Below are positions 8,868 through 17,119 of a stretch of 30,048 nt of DNA, in pieces (the first letter of the stretch is position 1; each line of letters starts with the position of its first letter). The translations under genes were made by a program, and so were the position numbers. The notes beneath the pieces were generated by a model. The model was given only the letters and a program-made list of their open reading frames with translations. It searched no databases and was not told the DNA's origin. Origin of the DNA: Akkermansiaceae bacterium UBA1506 (GTDB lineage: Bacteria; Verrucomicrobiota; Verrucomicrobiia; Verrucomicrobiales; DEV007); the NCBI GenBank assembly GCA_002323995.1, contig DCQY01000090.1, forward strand, positions 1 through 30,048, given 5' to 3'.

Positions 8868-8885
8868 GGTCAGGGTCAGGGTCAG
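8868..8885. repeat. Three tandem copies of GGTCAG abutting the Fe-S carrier start codon
   Basis: GGTCAG is repeated three times without mismatch, directly against the ATG (8865-8867, minus strand). In the mRNA this reads CTGACC three times in the ribosome-binding position. A change in copy number would alter leader length but not frame. Confidence 0.8.
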
Positions 8886-8980
8886 TTCGTGATTAACTAT
8901 AGAACCGCATTCTCACAATCCCAAACAATTTCGGAGTTGCTTTCCGGTCCGGCAAGCTCTCAGTTTAGCTTGTCGTAGTT

Positions 8981-10870
8981 ATGGGAAAAATCCGCCTGCT
9001 CCCCGAAGCCCTTGCCAGTCAGGTTGCCGCTGGCGAAGTCGTAGAACGCCCCGCTTCCGTGGTCAAAGAACTGGTAGAGAATAGTATCGATGCCGGCTCT
9101 TCCAATATTGAAGTCAAAGTCCAGCGGGGTGGAATCGCTCTCATACGAGTAACCGACGACGGGTGTGGCATGAATAGAGACGATGCGCTCATGTGTCTCG
9201 AACGTAATGCCACTTCCAAGATACGGACTAAAGATGATCTCTCCGCAATTCTCACCCTTGGTTTTCGCGGGGAGGCTATTCCTAGCATCGCCAGTGTCTC
9301 AAAGTTTCGTCTTGTCACGCGGGAACCAGATTCATTAACAGGCACCGAAATTACGATCAACGGTGGAAAAGTAATCAGTGTTAAAGATTGTGGAGAACAA
9401 GCCGGTACTCAGATTGAAGCCCGTTCGCTCTTTTATAATCTTCCGGCCCGTCGCAAATTCCTCCGAACCGAAAACACCGAGTTCTCACACCTCGAACAGG
9501 TGGTTAAAACCCAAGCGATCGCTCACGAGAACATCCGTTTTTCGTTGGTTCGTAATGACCGCCTTTCGTTTCAACTACCGGCGACGACCGATCTTTGCGA
9601 AAGAATCGGTGGTCTCGTAGGCATCGATCTCGCGAGTCGACTTCTCGAGGTAGAAACTCATGAGCACAAAAACATCCGGGTTCGGGGTTTCATCGGCCCA
9701 CCCGGAATGGGCAGGAGCGATCGTCGTCAGCAACTCAGCTTCCTCAACGGTCGGCCTGTGGAAGCCGCCATCATCACCCGTGCCCTGCGGGAAGGCTATC
9801 ACACCGCCCTGATGAAAGGGCAATATCCGGTTACTTTCCTTTTTATCGAAACAGAACCCACCGCCGTTGACGTTAATGTTCATCCAGCTAAGCGTGAGGT
9901 GAGGTTTCACGACGGATTCGCTGTTCAAGATGCAATCATTGGCGCCGTCCAGAAAACCCTCCGCGCCCAGATGACTCGTCCGGTCTCTGGAGTTGGATTG
10001 ACCGGCGCCAAGCGAGAGGTTCCTACCCTCGATGCCGTGCAGGACGATCTTATTCCCACAAGCGAACAACGCTCGCTTCGCAAAGACTGGAGCGACATGA
10101 ATCAAACGGTTGAGGAAAGAAGTGCGTTACCGAAAGTCGAAGAAAAGCTCTTCACCGCGCAAGAACGTGCACGGGCTGAGACCGAAAAAAATCAGGAGGG
10201 TCCGGTCAGCGAAGCAATCCCGCTGGATAGGGAAATGTCGGAAGCCAAGCCGGCAACCGATACCGCAGACGAAGCTCTCCAGATGAAGGCCAGCGACTAT
10301 CGTCTTCTTGGAGTACTCGGTAAGCTATATGTGCTGCTGGAGTCAGCTGAGGGACTAGTCTTAATGGATCAGCATGCAGCCCACGAACGCGTCCTTTTTG
10401 AGGAGATGAAGCGTCGTATGGAAAGCGAAGAAATTCCCTCACAGAGCCTGCTCAGCCCCATCATGGTGGATCTGACTCCGAGGGACTTCGACCTCATCGA
10501 AAAAAATCTAGATGTCATCAATAAGCTGGGACTTTCAGCCGAACCATTCGGTGGAAGCACTCTAAAAATTGACTCGCTTCCCAGCTTTCTCAAAAGCGAC
10601 GATCCTGAGGGGTTCCTTCAGGAATTGATTGATGAAATTCGGGCTTCAAGTGAACGCATGTCAAAACTGAGGCTAGGTGAAGATATGATTGCGACAACCG
10701 TCTGTCGTCATGCGGTTAAGGCCAATGACCTTCTGCATGACCGGGAACTGCAAAAACTCCTCGAAGATTTGCTTGAATGCGATATGCCCTATTGCTGTCC
10801 TCACGGACGACCCACACTGATTCAGATTTCCTTCGGTGAGTTGGAACGGAAGTTCGGAAGGAGGACCTGA
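8981..10870 (+). CDS. mutL: DNA mismatch repair protein MutL with nuclease motif
   Basis: 629 residues. The N-terminal GHKL ATPase is complete: QVAAGEVVERPASVVKELVE with catalytic Glu30 and Mg-binding Asn34, DDGCGM (59-64), ERNATSKI (74-81) and TLGFRGEA (92-99). The transducer domain (about 210-330) has SFLNGRPV and VDVNVHPAKREVRF. A low-complexity charged linker spans about 340-430. The C-terminal domain carries DQHAAHE with the second Glu474, fitting the DQHA-x2-E-x4-E metal motif, and also the VCRHAVK and CPHGRP motifs. So this is the nicking form of MutL used by bacteria without MutH. MutL links MutS mismatch recognition to strand incision. No mutS is visible. The ATG at 8981 gives the standard family N-terminus. 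Confidence 0.97.
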   Translation: MGKIRLLPEALASQVAAGEVVERPASVVKELVENSIDAGSSNIEVKVQRGGIALIRVTDDGCGMNRDDALMCLERNATSKIRTKDDLSAILTLGFRGEAIPSIASVSKFRLVTREPDSLTGTEITINGGKVISVKDCGEQAGTQIEARSLFYNLPARRKFLRTENTEFSHLEQVVKTQAIAHENIRFSLVRNDRLSFQLPATTDLCERIGGLVGIDLASRLLEVETHEHKNIRVRGFIGPPGMGRSDRRQQLSFLNGRPVEAAIITRALREGYHTALMKGQYPVTFLFIETEPTAVDVNVHPAKREVRFHDGFAVQDAIIGAVQKTLRAQMTRPVSGVGLTGAKREVPTLDAVQDDLIPTSEQRSLRKDWSDMNQTVEERSALPKVEEKLFTAQERARAETEKNQEGPVSEAIPLDREMSEAKPATDTADEALQMKASDYRLLGVLGKLYVLLESAEGLVLMDQHAAHERVLFEEMKRRMESEEIPSQSLLSPIMVDLTPRDFDLIEKNLDVINKLGLSAEPFGGSTLKIDSLPSFLKSDDPEGFLQELIDEIRASSERMSKLRLGEDMIATTVCRHAVKANDLLHDRELQKLLEDLLECDMPYCCPHGRPTLIQISFGELERKFGRRT

Positions 10871-10922
10871 GAACGCAATTCCATACCTTGACCCTCCACG
10901 CTGACTCCTTCATCCTTCGCGG

Positions 10923-12428
10923 ATGAGGCTCAATTTCATAGCGCTGGCTGCGGCTTTCTCCTTCTCTGTTCTTCATGCTGCCGAAAAGAACGTTGTCTTC
11001 TTCATCACCGATGACGAATCACCGACTCTCGGTTGCTATGGAGATCCCGTTGCTGTGACTCCCGCCATTGATGCTCTTGCTGCCGATGGCACCCTCTTTC
11101 TCAACGCCTTCGCAACCACTGCCAGTTGCTCCGCCAGTCGCTCTGTGGTCATGTCAGGATTACATAACCACCGCAATGGACAATATGGGCACCAGCATTC
11201 TTACCACAAGTTCTCTTCATTCCATAACGTTGTCAGTCTCTCTCTGCCCCGAGTCATGTCTATTGCCGGCTACCGAACGGGGCATATTGGAAAGTACCAT
11301 GTCGCTCCTGAGCAGGTCTATCGCTACGAAACCTACATGAAAGGGAGCGGCCGCAACGCGGTCGAGATGGCGAATAAAGCAAAAGATTTTATCACTTCAG
11401 ATGACCAGCGTCCCTTCTTTCTATACTTCGCAACTTCGGATCCACACCGCGGTGGTGGAAAAGATGGAACCGCAGCCAGCGAATTAAAACCTGACCTCTT
11501 TGGTAACAAGCCCAACAAAGGGTCGCATGCGGGCGTCGACGAAGTTTTCTATGAACTGGATGAAGTGCCGATTCCCCACTTTCTCAGTGAAACACAGGAG
11601 ACCCGCGAGGAACTAATTCAGTATTATCAGAGTGTCAGCCGAATTGATCAAGGCGTGGCCCGTCTCGTCGAGATTCTGAAAGAAGCCAACCTTTACGATA
11701 AAACCATGATTGTCTTCACTTCGGACCACGGCATGGCTTTTGCGGGAGGAAAAACCACGGTCTACGAAGGAGGACTTAAGGTACCGTTTGTAGTCCGTAA
11801 TCCCTACGAAGAGAATCGAGGACTAAAGCACAACGCTTTAATCAGTCACATCGATATTACTCCAAGCTTGCTCGACTTTGCCGGTGGTCTCGACCAGAAA
11901 ACTAACGGGCCAAAAAGGATCGTCGATCATAAGGAATTCTGGAAAAACTTCCCGGAAGTTGGCAAAGACAACCTTGGGCCCGCTCTGACATCATATCACG
12001 GAAAATCATGGATCTCAATTCTTGGCCAGCCTGATGCCGAACACTGGGACAACATATTCGCTTCCCACACATTCCACGAGATTCAGATGTATTATCCCAT
12101 GAGGGTCATTCGCGACAAGAAATACAAACTCATTTGGAATATCGCTTATCCACTCCCTTATCCATTCGCCTCTGACCTATGGGCAGCGAGTAGTTTCCAG
12201 GCACAGTTCCAGAGATCGCTAGATGCTCCCTACGGACAAAAGTCAGTTGGCGAATACATTAACCGACCGCAGTTCGAATTCTTTAAAATCGACGAAGATC
12301 CTTACGAAGCCAAAAATCTAGCTAGCGACCCAGCTCATCGAAAAGCACTTATCGAATACCAAGAGAAGATGAAAACCTTCCAGAAATCGATGCAAGATCC
12401 CTGGATCATGAAATGGGATTACGAATAG
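10923..12428 (+). CDS. Secreted sulfatase (formylglycine-dependent, heparan-N-sulfatase-like)
   Basis: 501 residues with a signal peptide (1-19, MRLNFIALAAAFSFSVLHA). The family start NVVFFITDDESPTLGCYG gives metal ligands Asp30-Asp31. The modification motif is CSASR (Cys69 to Arg73), which fits C/S-x-P/A-x-R and should be converted to formylglycine by a separate enzyme, not visible here. Further active-site pieces are TGHIGKYH (119-126), DPH (173-175) and TSDHG (266-270). The C-terminal subdomain ends with FFKIDEDPYEAKNLASDP, typical of sulfatases. The overall pattern resembles N-sulfoglucosamine sulfohydrolase relatives, but the real substrate, probably an algal or animal sulfated glycan, cannot be read from sequence. 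The lactonase-like gene follows 35 bases later. Confidence 0.92.
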   Translation: MRLNFIALAAAFSFSVLHAAEKNVVFFITDDESPTLGCYGDPVAVTPAIDALAADGTLFLNAFATTASCSASRSVVMSGLHNHRNGQYGHQHSYHKFSSFHNVVSLSLPRVMSIAGYRTGHIGKYHVAPEQVYRYETYMKGSGRNAVEMANKAKDFITSDDQRPFFLYFATSDPHRGGGKDGTAASELKPDLFGNKPNKGSHAGVDEVFYELDEVPIPHFLSETQETREELIQYYQSVSRIDQGVARLVEILKEANLYDKTMIVFTSDHGMAFAGGKTTVYEGGLKVPFVVRNPYEENRGLKHNALISHIDITPSLLDFAGGLDQKTNGPKRIVDHKEFWKNFPEVGKDNLGPALTSYHGKSWISILGQPDAEHWDNIFASHTFHEIQMYYPMRVIRDKKYKLIWNIAYPLPYPFASDLWAASSFQAQFQRSLDAPYGQKSVGEYINRPQFEFFKIDEDPYEAKNLASDPAHRKALIEYQEKMKTFQKSMQDPWIMKWDYE

Positions 12429-12463
12429 TCTTTTAATTCACCTGCACCTGACAATCCACTCCC

Positions 12464-13567
12464 ATGAAAATTCATCTTGCACTCGCGCTTTCAATCCTTT
12501 CCCCCCTGTTAGTTGGCACCACTTACGCCAGCTCTATTCCACTCTGGATTGGGACTGGAGGGAAAAATGCCAAGGGAATCTACAAGGCCACATTCGATAG
12601 TAAAAATGGAACCCTGACGTCACCGGTGCTGGCAGCTGAAGTGGAAGGTCCGGGGTGGGTAACCCTTAACTCCAAGAAAGATCGTCTCTACGCAGTCTGT
12701 AAAATCGGAGAGCCCCGCGTTGCCGTATGGAGTATCAGCGGAGACGGCAAACTAAGCTTGATCAATTCTCAACCTATTGGAGATGGAGGTGCGGCCCATG
12801 TCAGTCTCGACATGGAGGATAGAATTCTTTTCACTGCTCAGTATGGAGGAGGTTCCACGGCTGCGTTTGCCCTCAGCAAAGACGGCTCAATTGGCAAGCG
12901 GACGGCACTGATTGAGCACAAGGGGTCGGGTCCCAACGAGCAGCGCCAGAAGTCCCCCCACCCACACTGGACCGGTGTCAGCCCCGACAATCGTTTCCTC
13001 TTCGTTCCTGATCTCGGTAACGACAGGATTGAAATCTACAAAATCGATCACGAAAACCAGACCATCGAAGACCATGGCTTCGGTCAGACCGTTCCAGGCG
13101 GAGGCCCCCGCCACATGAAGTTCGGCTCCGACGGCTCAAAAGTCTACCTGCTCAATGAGTTGCTGCTCTCCGTAACCGTTTTCGACTACGATGCTAAAGA
13201 CGGAAAACTCAGACCCATTCAAACAATTGAAAATATTCCTCCCGAAGAAATTGAAATCCCCAGCAAGTCCTCCGAAATAAGAGTCCATCCGAGCGGTAAA
13301 TTTGTCTATGCGGCCAATCGCGGGCCTGACAACATCACTGTGTTTGCAGTAGACAATAGCACCGGAAAACTTTCTTTCGTCGAAAACGAAGCGATCCGAG
13401 GAGCGTGGCCCCGCAACTTTAATCTGAGCCCAGATGGGAAATGGCTGATCGCAGCCGGGCGCTACTCAAATACACTATCTCTCTTCGAAATTGATCAAGA
13501 AACAGGGGGACTAATCTTTACGGGAAAGGTTGAAAATTGTCCCTCACCGATCTGCATCACCCACTGA
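12464..13567 (+). CDS. Secreted lactonase-family seven-bladed beta-propeller (YbhE/Pgl-like)
   Basis: 367 residues with a signal peptide (about 1-22, MKIHLALALSILSPLLVGTT). The remainder is a beta-propeller of the lactonase family that includes 6-phosphogluconolactonase YbhE and carboxymuconate-cyclase-like proteins. Visible signatures are KSPHPHWTGVSPDNRFLFVP, GGGPRHMKF, SSEIRVHPSGKFVYAANRG and WPRNFNLSPDGKWLI. Cytosolic Pgl acts on 6-phosphogluconolactone, but the signal peptide puts this protein in the periplasm or outside, so a sugar lactone or another substrate is more likely. The 35-base spacing after the sulfatase suggests joint expression and a glycan-degradation role (inference). Confidence 0.87.
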   Translation: MKIHLALALSILSPLLVGTTYASSIPLWIGTGGKNAKGIYKATFDSKNGTLTSPVLAAEVEGPGWVTLNSKKDRLYAVCKIGEPRVAVWSISGDGKLSLINSQPIGDGGAAHVSLDMEDRILFTAQYGGGSTAAFALSKDGSIGKRTALIEHKGSGPNEQRQKSPHPHWTGVSPDNRFLFVPDLGNDRIEIYKIDHENQTIEDHGFGQTVPGGGPRHMKFGSDGSKVYLLNELLLSVTVFDYDAKDGKLRPIQTIENIPPEEIEIPSKSSEIRVHPSGKFVYAANRGPDNITVFAVDNSTGKLSFVENEAIRGAWPRNFNLSPDGKWLIAAGRYSNTLSLFEIDQETGGLIFTGKVENCPSPICITH

Positions 13568-13719
13568 GCCAATCATGAGAGACGTGGGTCTAAATCAATA
13601 TTACCGTATCGGAAACCACTGTCTGCTGGGCTCTTCCCACTCTGTTGACCTGATTTCAAAAGCCTCTGCTTAAGAAAGCCGCTGCCAGATTGGCGAAGCT
13701 CTTCTTTATCTTAATCTTT

Positions 13720-14037
13720 ATGAAAAACATCCAAGTTTACGATCCCGCACTTTGCTGTCCCACCGGCGTTTGCGGTCCAAGCGTTGATCCTGACCTAGTT
13801 CGAGTTTCAGCCTTAATCGCCAAGCTGAAAAAAGACGGCCATTCTGTCGAGCGATACAACCTCGGACAACAGCCGACCGAATTCATTACTAACTCCGTCG
13901 TCAAAACAGTGCTTGCTGAGGAAGGAGTGGAATGCCTTCCCCTCATTTTTATCGACGGCCAGCTGGTCAGTCGAGGGGAATACCCCGATCTTTCGGTCTG
14001 GAATGGCTGGCTCGAGGACGGATCTCCTGAGATTTAA
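13720..14037 (+). CDS. arsD: ArsD arsenic metallochaperone
   Basis: 105 residues from the ATG at 13720. An upstream in-frame TTG at 13690 would only add a non-conserved hydrophobic lead and is rejected. The family start MKNIQVYDPALCCPTGVCG places Cys12, Cys13 and Cys18 exactly as in plasmid R773 ArsD, where they bind As(III) and hand it to ArsA. The middle (RYNLGQQPTEFITNSVVKTV) and EGVECLPLIFIDGQLVSRGE complete the thioredoxin-like fold. The additional C-terminal Cys pairs of R773 ArsD are absent. Its stop overlaps the arsA start by one base (TAATG), indicating translational coupling. Confidence 0.95.
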   Translation: MKNIQVYDPALCCPTGVCGPSVDPDLVRVSALIAKLKKDGHSVERYNLGQQPTEFITNSVVKTVLAEEGVECLPLIFIDGQLVSRGEYPDLSVWNGWLEDGSPEI

Positions 14038-15824
14038 TGACATCCGATTCCAACCTTGAGAGCCTCACCGCTCCCGAGTCACCCTTTCTGTTTTTTACCG
14101 GTAAGGGTGGCGTCGGGAAAACTTCACTGTCCTGCGCCACAGCGATTCACCTCGCGGACCAAGGTAAACGCGTGCTCCTCGTCAGCACTGATCCTGCCTC
14201 AAATCTGGACGAGGTTCTCGGAACAACGCTCGATCGCAAACCCCGCCCCGTTAAGAAGGTCTCAGGCCTCGATGCTCTCAATATCAACCCTGAGGCGGCG
14301 GCAGCGGCTTACCGAGAAAAACTGATTGGTCCGCTCCGAGGGCAACTTCCTGAAGCGGCTATTCGAAGCGTAGAAGAACAGTTATCAGGAGCCTGCACCG
14401 TTGAGATAGCGGCATTCGACGAGTTCTCGTCGCTTCTCGGGAACCCCAGCCAAACAGACGATTACGACCACGTCATCTTTGACACTGCCCCGACAGGACA
14501 CACCCTGCGCCTTCTGGCACTCCCGGGTGCCTGGACGGGCTTTCTGAACGAGAACACTACTGGCACTTCCTGTCTAGGACCACTCGCTGGACTGGAGAAG
14601 CAGCGTACCTGGTATACCAACGCTCTTAATACTCTTTCGTCTGCCGAGCAAACCCAGCTTGTGCTCGTCAGCCGCCCGGATCAGGCCCCTCTCGCGGAAG
14701 CCGAGCGAGCTGGAAATGAGCTTTCAGAGATTGGGGTAAAAAATCAGGTTCTCGTTCTCAATGGTATCTTTGAAACCAATCACAAAAATGACGCGCTAGC
14801 TAAGGCTCTGGAACGGCGTCAGAAAATGGCTCTGAGCCAATTTGAAAACTATCTCAAATCAATCCCTGTGGTTCGTATTTCGCTTAGGAGTTATCCTCTC
14901 ATAGGGATTGAGGCTCTTCGAAGCACTTTCAATCCGGAACTGGAGAGTGCCCCTAAAAATTACGGTAGCGTTGGCCCGATTGACTTACCCCCCCTGTCGG
15001 AGCTAACCGACGATCTGGCTTCGACGGGAACAGGCCTTATTATGACTATGGGCAAAGGCGGCGTTGGAAAAACAACCATTGCCTGCGCGCTGGCGGTCAA
15101 TTTGGCAGAGCGTGGCCTATCCGTTTGCTTGACGACGACAGACCCAGCCGCTCACCTTACGTTAACCCTCAACGAAGCTATTCCAACGCTGCGTATCGAG
15201 CGCATCGACCCCAGTAAGGTCACAAAAGACTACGTATCAGCAGTCAGGCGCGCTCAAGAGGCCGGCCTCGATCCTGATGGCCTTGCCTTACTGGAGGAAG
15301 ATTTAAGTTCGCCGTGTACTGAAGAAATCGCGGTCTTTCAGGCTTTTGCCAAAACGGTAGCTGAAGCAGAAAAGGAAATCGTTATCATCGATACTGCTCC
15401 AACCGGGCATACCCTCCTCCTCCTCGATGCAGCAGAGTCCTACCATCGCGAAGTTGGCCGACAGACCATGAGCACCGTCTCCGCAGAAGTTACAGAACTT
15501 CTGCCCCGCCTTCGTGATCCACGATTCACTCGTATCTTGTTAGTCACCCAGCCAGAACCCACCCCAGTTCATGAGGCCTCCTCCCTCCAGGAAGATCTGA
15601 ACCGCGCGGAAATCTCTCCCACTGCTTGGGTAGTCAATCAGTCATTTCACAGCCTCCCAACCAGTGATCCTGTTCTCTCAGCCCGGGCGGCGCGTGAAAT
15701 CGCCCTCATTGAGGAGGTTCAATCCAATCATGAAAGCCCCACCTACCTCATTCCATGGCAAAAGGAAGAACCCTTGGGTCTTAACGCACTTCGACTCGTG
15801 TTGTCGGAGGAGGTTCGACAATAA
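14037..15824 (+). CDS. arsA: ArsA arsenite-transport ATPase (two-domain)
   Basis: 595 residues with two homologous ATPase halves. The P-loops are GKGGVGKT at 22-29 and 339-346, and the switch motifs DTAPTGHT are at 149-156 and 452-459. Metal-site cysteines are kept at positions equivalent to Cys113, Cys172 and Cys422 of R773 ArsA: Cys120 (GACTVEIAAF), Cys179 (GTSCLGPL) and Cys427 (SPCTEEIAVF). ArsA is the cytoplasmic motor that uses ATP to drive arsenite out through ArsB or another pump. It starts inside the arsD stop. No arsB, acr3, arsC or arsR lies within the window on either side, so the pump must be elsewhere. It converges on the pyrimidine genes with 36 bases between stops. Confidence 0.96.
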   Translation: MTSDSNLESLTAPESPFLFFTGKGGVGKTSLSCATAIHLADQGKRVLLVSTDPASNLDEVLGTTLDRKPRPVKKVSGLDALNINPEAAAAAYREKLIGPLRGQLPEAAIRSVEEQLSGACTVEIAAFDEFSSLLGNPSQTDDYDHVIFDTAPTGHTLRLLALPGAWTGFLNENTTGTSCLGPLAGLEKQRTWYTNALNTLSSAEQTQLVLVSRPDQAPLAEAERAGNELSEIGVKNQVLVLNGIFETNHKNDALAKALERRQKMALSQFENYLKSIPVVRISLRSYPLIGIEALRSTFNPELESAPKNYGSVGPIDLPPLSELTDDLASTGTGLIMTMGKGGVGKTTIACALAVNLAERGLSVCLTTTDPAAHLTLTLNEAIPTLRIERIDPSKVTKDYVSAVRRAQEAGLDPDGLALLEEDLSSPCTEEIAVFQAFAKTVAEAEKEIVIIDTAPTGHTLLLLDAAESYHREVGRQTMSTVSAEVTELLPRLRDPRFTRILLVTQPEPTPVHEASSLQEDLNRAEISPTAWVVNQSFHSLPTSDPVLSARAAREIALIEEVQSNHESPTYLIPWQKEEPLGLNALRLVLSEEVRQ

Positions 15825-15860
15825 TTGTCAGCAAGACGGAATCACCGAAAAAAGGAAGAG

Positions 15861-17114
15861 CTAAACCACTGTCTCTCTAATTTCCCCCTTCAACGTTTTC
15901 CCAAGAAACGGAGAAACAGGGCTCTTTGTCTTGAGGTAGTCCCTACTAATCGTAGTTGTAGCGTTGGGATCGAAAACAAAAAACTGTGCTTTTTCTCCAG
16001 TAGCGATCTTCACCGGTTCGAGCTTCACAATCCTGCGTGGATCCGCAGAATATTTCCTAATGAAAAGATCCCAGCCAAAGACCCCCCGACTGATGAACTG
16101 GTCGAAGATCGCCAAAACCGTCGTCTCCAGCCCACTCACTCCAAACGGAGCAGAGGCAAAGTCTGATGACTTTTCAAATTCAGTGTGAGGCGCATGATTT
16201 GAAGCGATGGCGTCAATCGTTCCGTCGATAAGCCCTTGGACAAGCGCATCGCAATCCGATTGCCGGCGAAGAGGCGGGTTCAGCTTGAAGTGCGTGTTGT
16301 AATCCTCAACATCCTCCTCTGTTAGCAACAGATGATAAGGAGAAACCTCGCAGGTTACATTGGTTCCGTTTTCCTTAGCCGAAGCGATCGACTTGACCCC
16401 ATTAGCAGTGGAAATCTGCTGAAGGTGTAGCCTTGCTCCCGTGTGCTGGGCCACACGCATGTCACGGTCCAGCGCAATCTCCTGGCTAATCGCAGGAATT
16501 CCCGGAAGACCAAGCCGGTATGAAACTGCCCCCTCGTTCACAGCGCCTACTTTGGTCAGCGCTGGGGTATCACCGTGCGTAGTCACGAGAAGATCAAAAT
16601 CCTTAGCATACTCCATGCAACGCCTTAGTAAGTCCGGGCAAGGAATTTCGTGATCCGCGTCAGTCAGCATGACAGCTCCTTGCGAAGCCATCCCAGAAAA
16701 GCCAGCCAACTCTTCACCACGCCGCTGCTTAGTGAGACATCCGGAAACATAGATCGATATCGGACTGACCTCGGAGACAAGGTCCTGGAGACTTTTGACA
16801 AGATTTCCACTATCGACGGGCGGCGCCGTATCAGGCATTAAAACCAAACCGGTAACGCCTCCATGGATCGCTGCCTCGGCACAAGTAGCAAGCGTTTCCT
16901 TGTGCTCAAATCCTGGTTCACGAGAGTGAACATTTAAATCAAACATTCCGGGAACGAGAAGACAGCCATTGCAATCCACCGTTCGTGCACCCTCCACTCC
17001 CTTAATTGTCTCGCCTACTTGCTGGATTATTCCATTCTCATCAACAAGCACATCCCCTTGCTTCGGTTCAGGAGAGTCCTCGCTGGCGATAGATCCGTTT
17101 TTAAAAAGACGCAT
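15861..17114 (-). CDS. pyrC': Dihydroorotase-like protein lacking active-site residues (PyrC', probable ATCase structural subunit)
   Basis: 417 residues, full length for class I dihydroorotases and similar throughout (PGMFDLNVHSREPG, CEVSPYHLLLTEEDV, FGVSGLETTVLAIF). The metal site is broken. The usual DxHxH is DLNVH (Asn61 for the first His). The conserved His of 'HxxHxST' is Gln233 (LHLQQIST). The catalytic Asp of DHAPH is Asn306 (ASNHAPH). His63 and His180 remain. Pseudomonas and some other bacteria have such an inactive PyrC' that binds and stabilises class A aspartate transcarbamoylase. Here it follows pyrB by 5 bases in a pyrR-pyrB-pyrC' order like Pseudomonas. An active dihydroorotase should therefore be encoded elsewhere. 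The non-catalytic role is inferred from the substitutions and the context. Confidence 0.9.
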   Translation of the reverse strand: MRLFKNGSIASEDSPEPKQGDVLVDENGIIQQVGETIKGVEGARTVDCNGCLLVPGMFDLNVHSREPGFEHKETLATCAEAAIHGGVTGLVLMPDTAPPVDSGNLVKSLQDLVSEVSPISIYVSGCLTKQRRGEELAGFSGMASQGAVMLTDADHEIPCPDLLRRCMEYAKDFDLLVTTHGDTPALTKVGAVNEGAVSYRLGLPGIPAISQEIALDRDMRVAQHTGARLHLQQISTANGVKSIASAKENGTNVTCEVSPYHLLLTEEDVEDYNTHFKLNPPLRRQSDCDALVQGLIDGTIDAIASNHAPHTEFEKSSDFASAPFGVSGLETTVLAIFDQFISRGVFGWDLFIRKYSADPRRIVKLEPVKIATGEKAQFFVFDPNATTTISRDYLKTKSPVSPFLGKTLKGEIRETVV

Positions 17115-17119
17115 TTCGA

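Noticed and set aside
13575..13673. A 32-codon plus-strand frame between the lactonase gene and arsD.
   Set aside because: No ribosome-binding site, no recognisable motif, and its length is expected by chance in a 150-base gap.
15861..17114. Annotation as an active dihydroorotase.
   Set aside because: Three active-site positions are substituted, so only a dihydroorotase-like call is supported.
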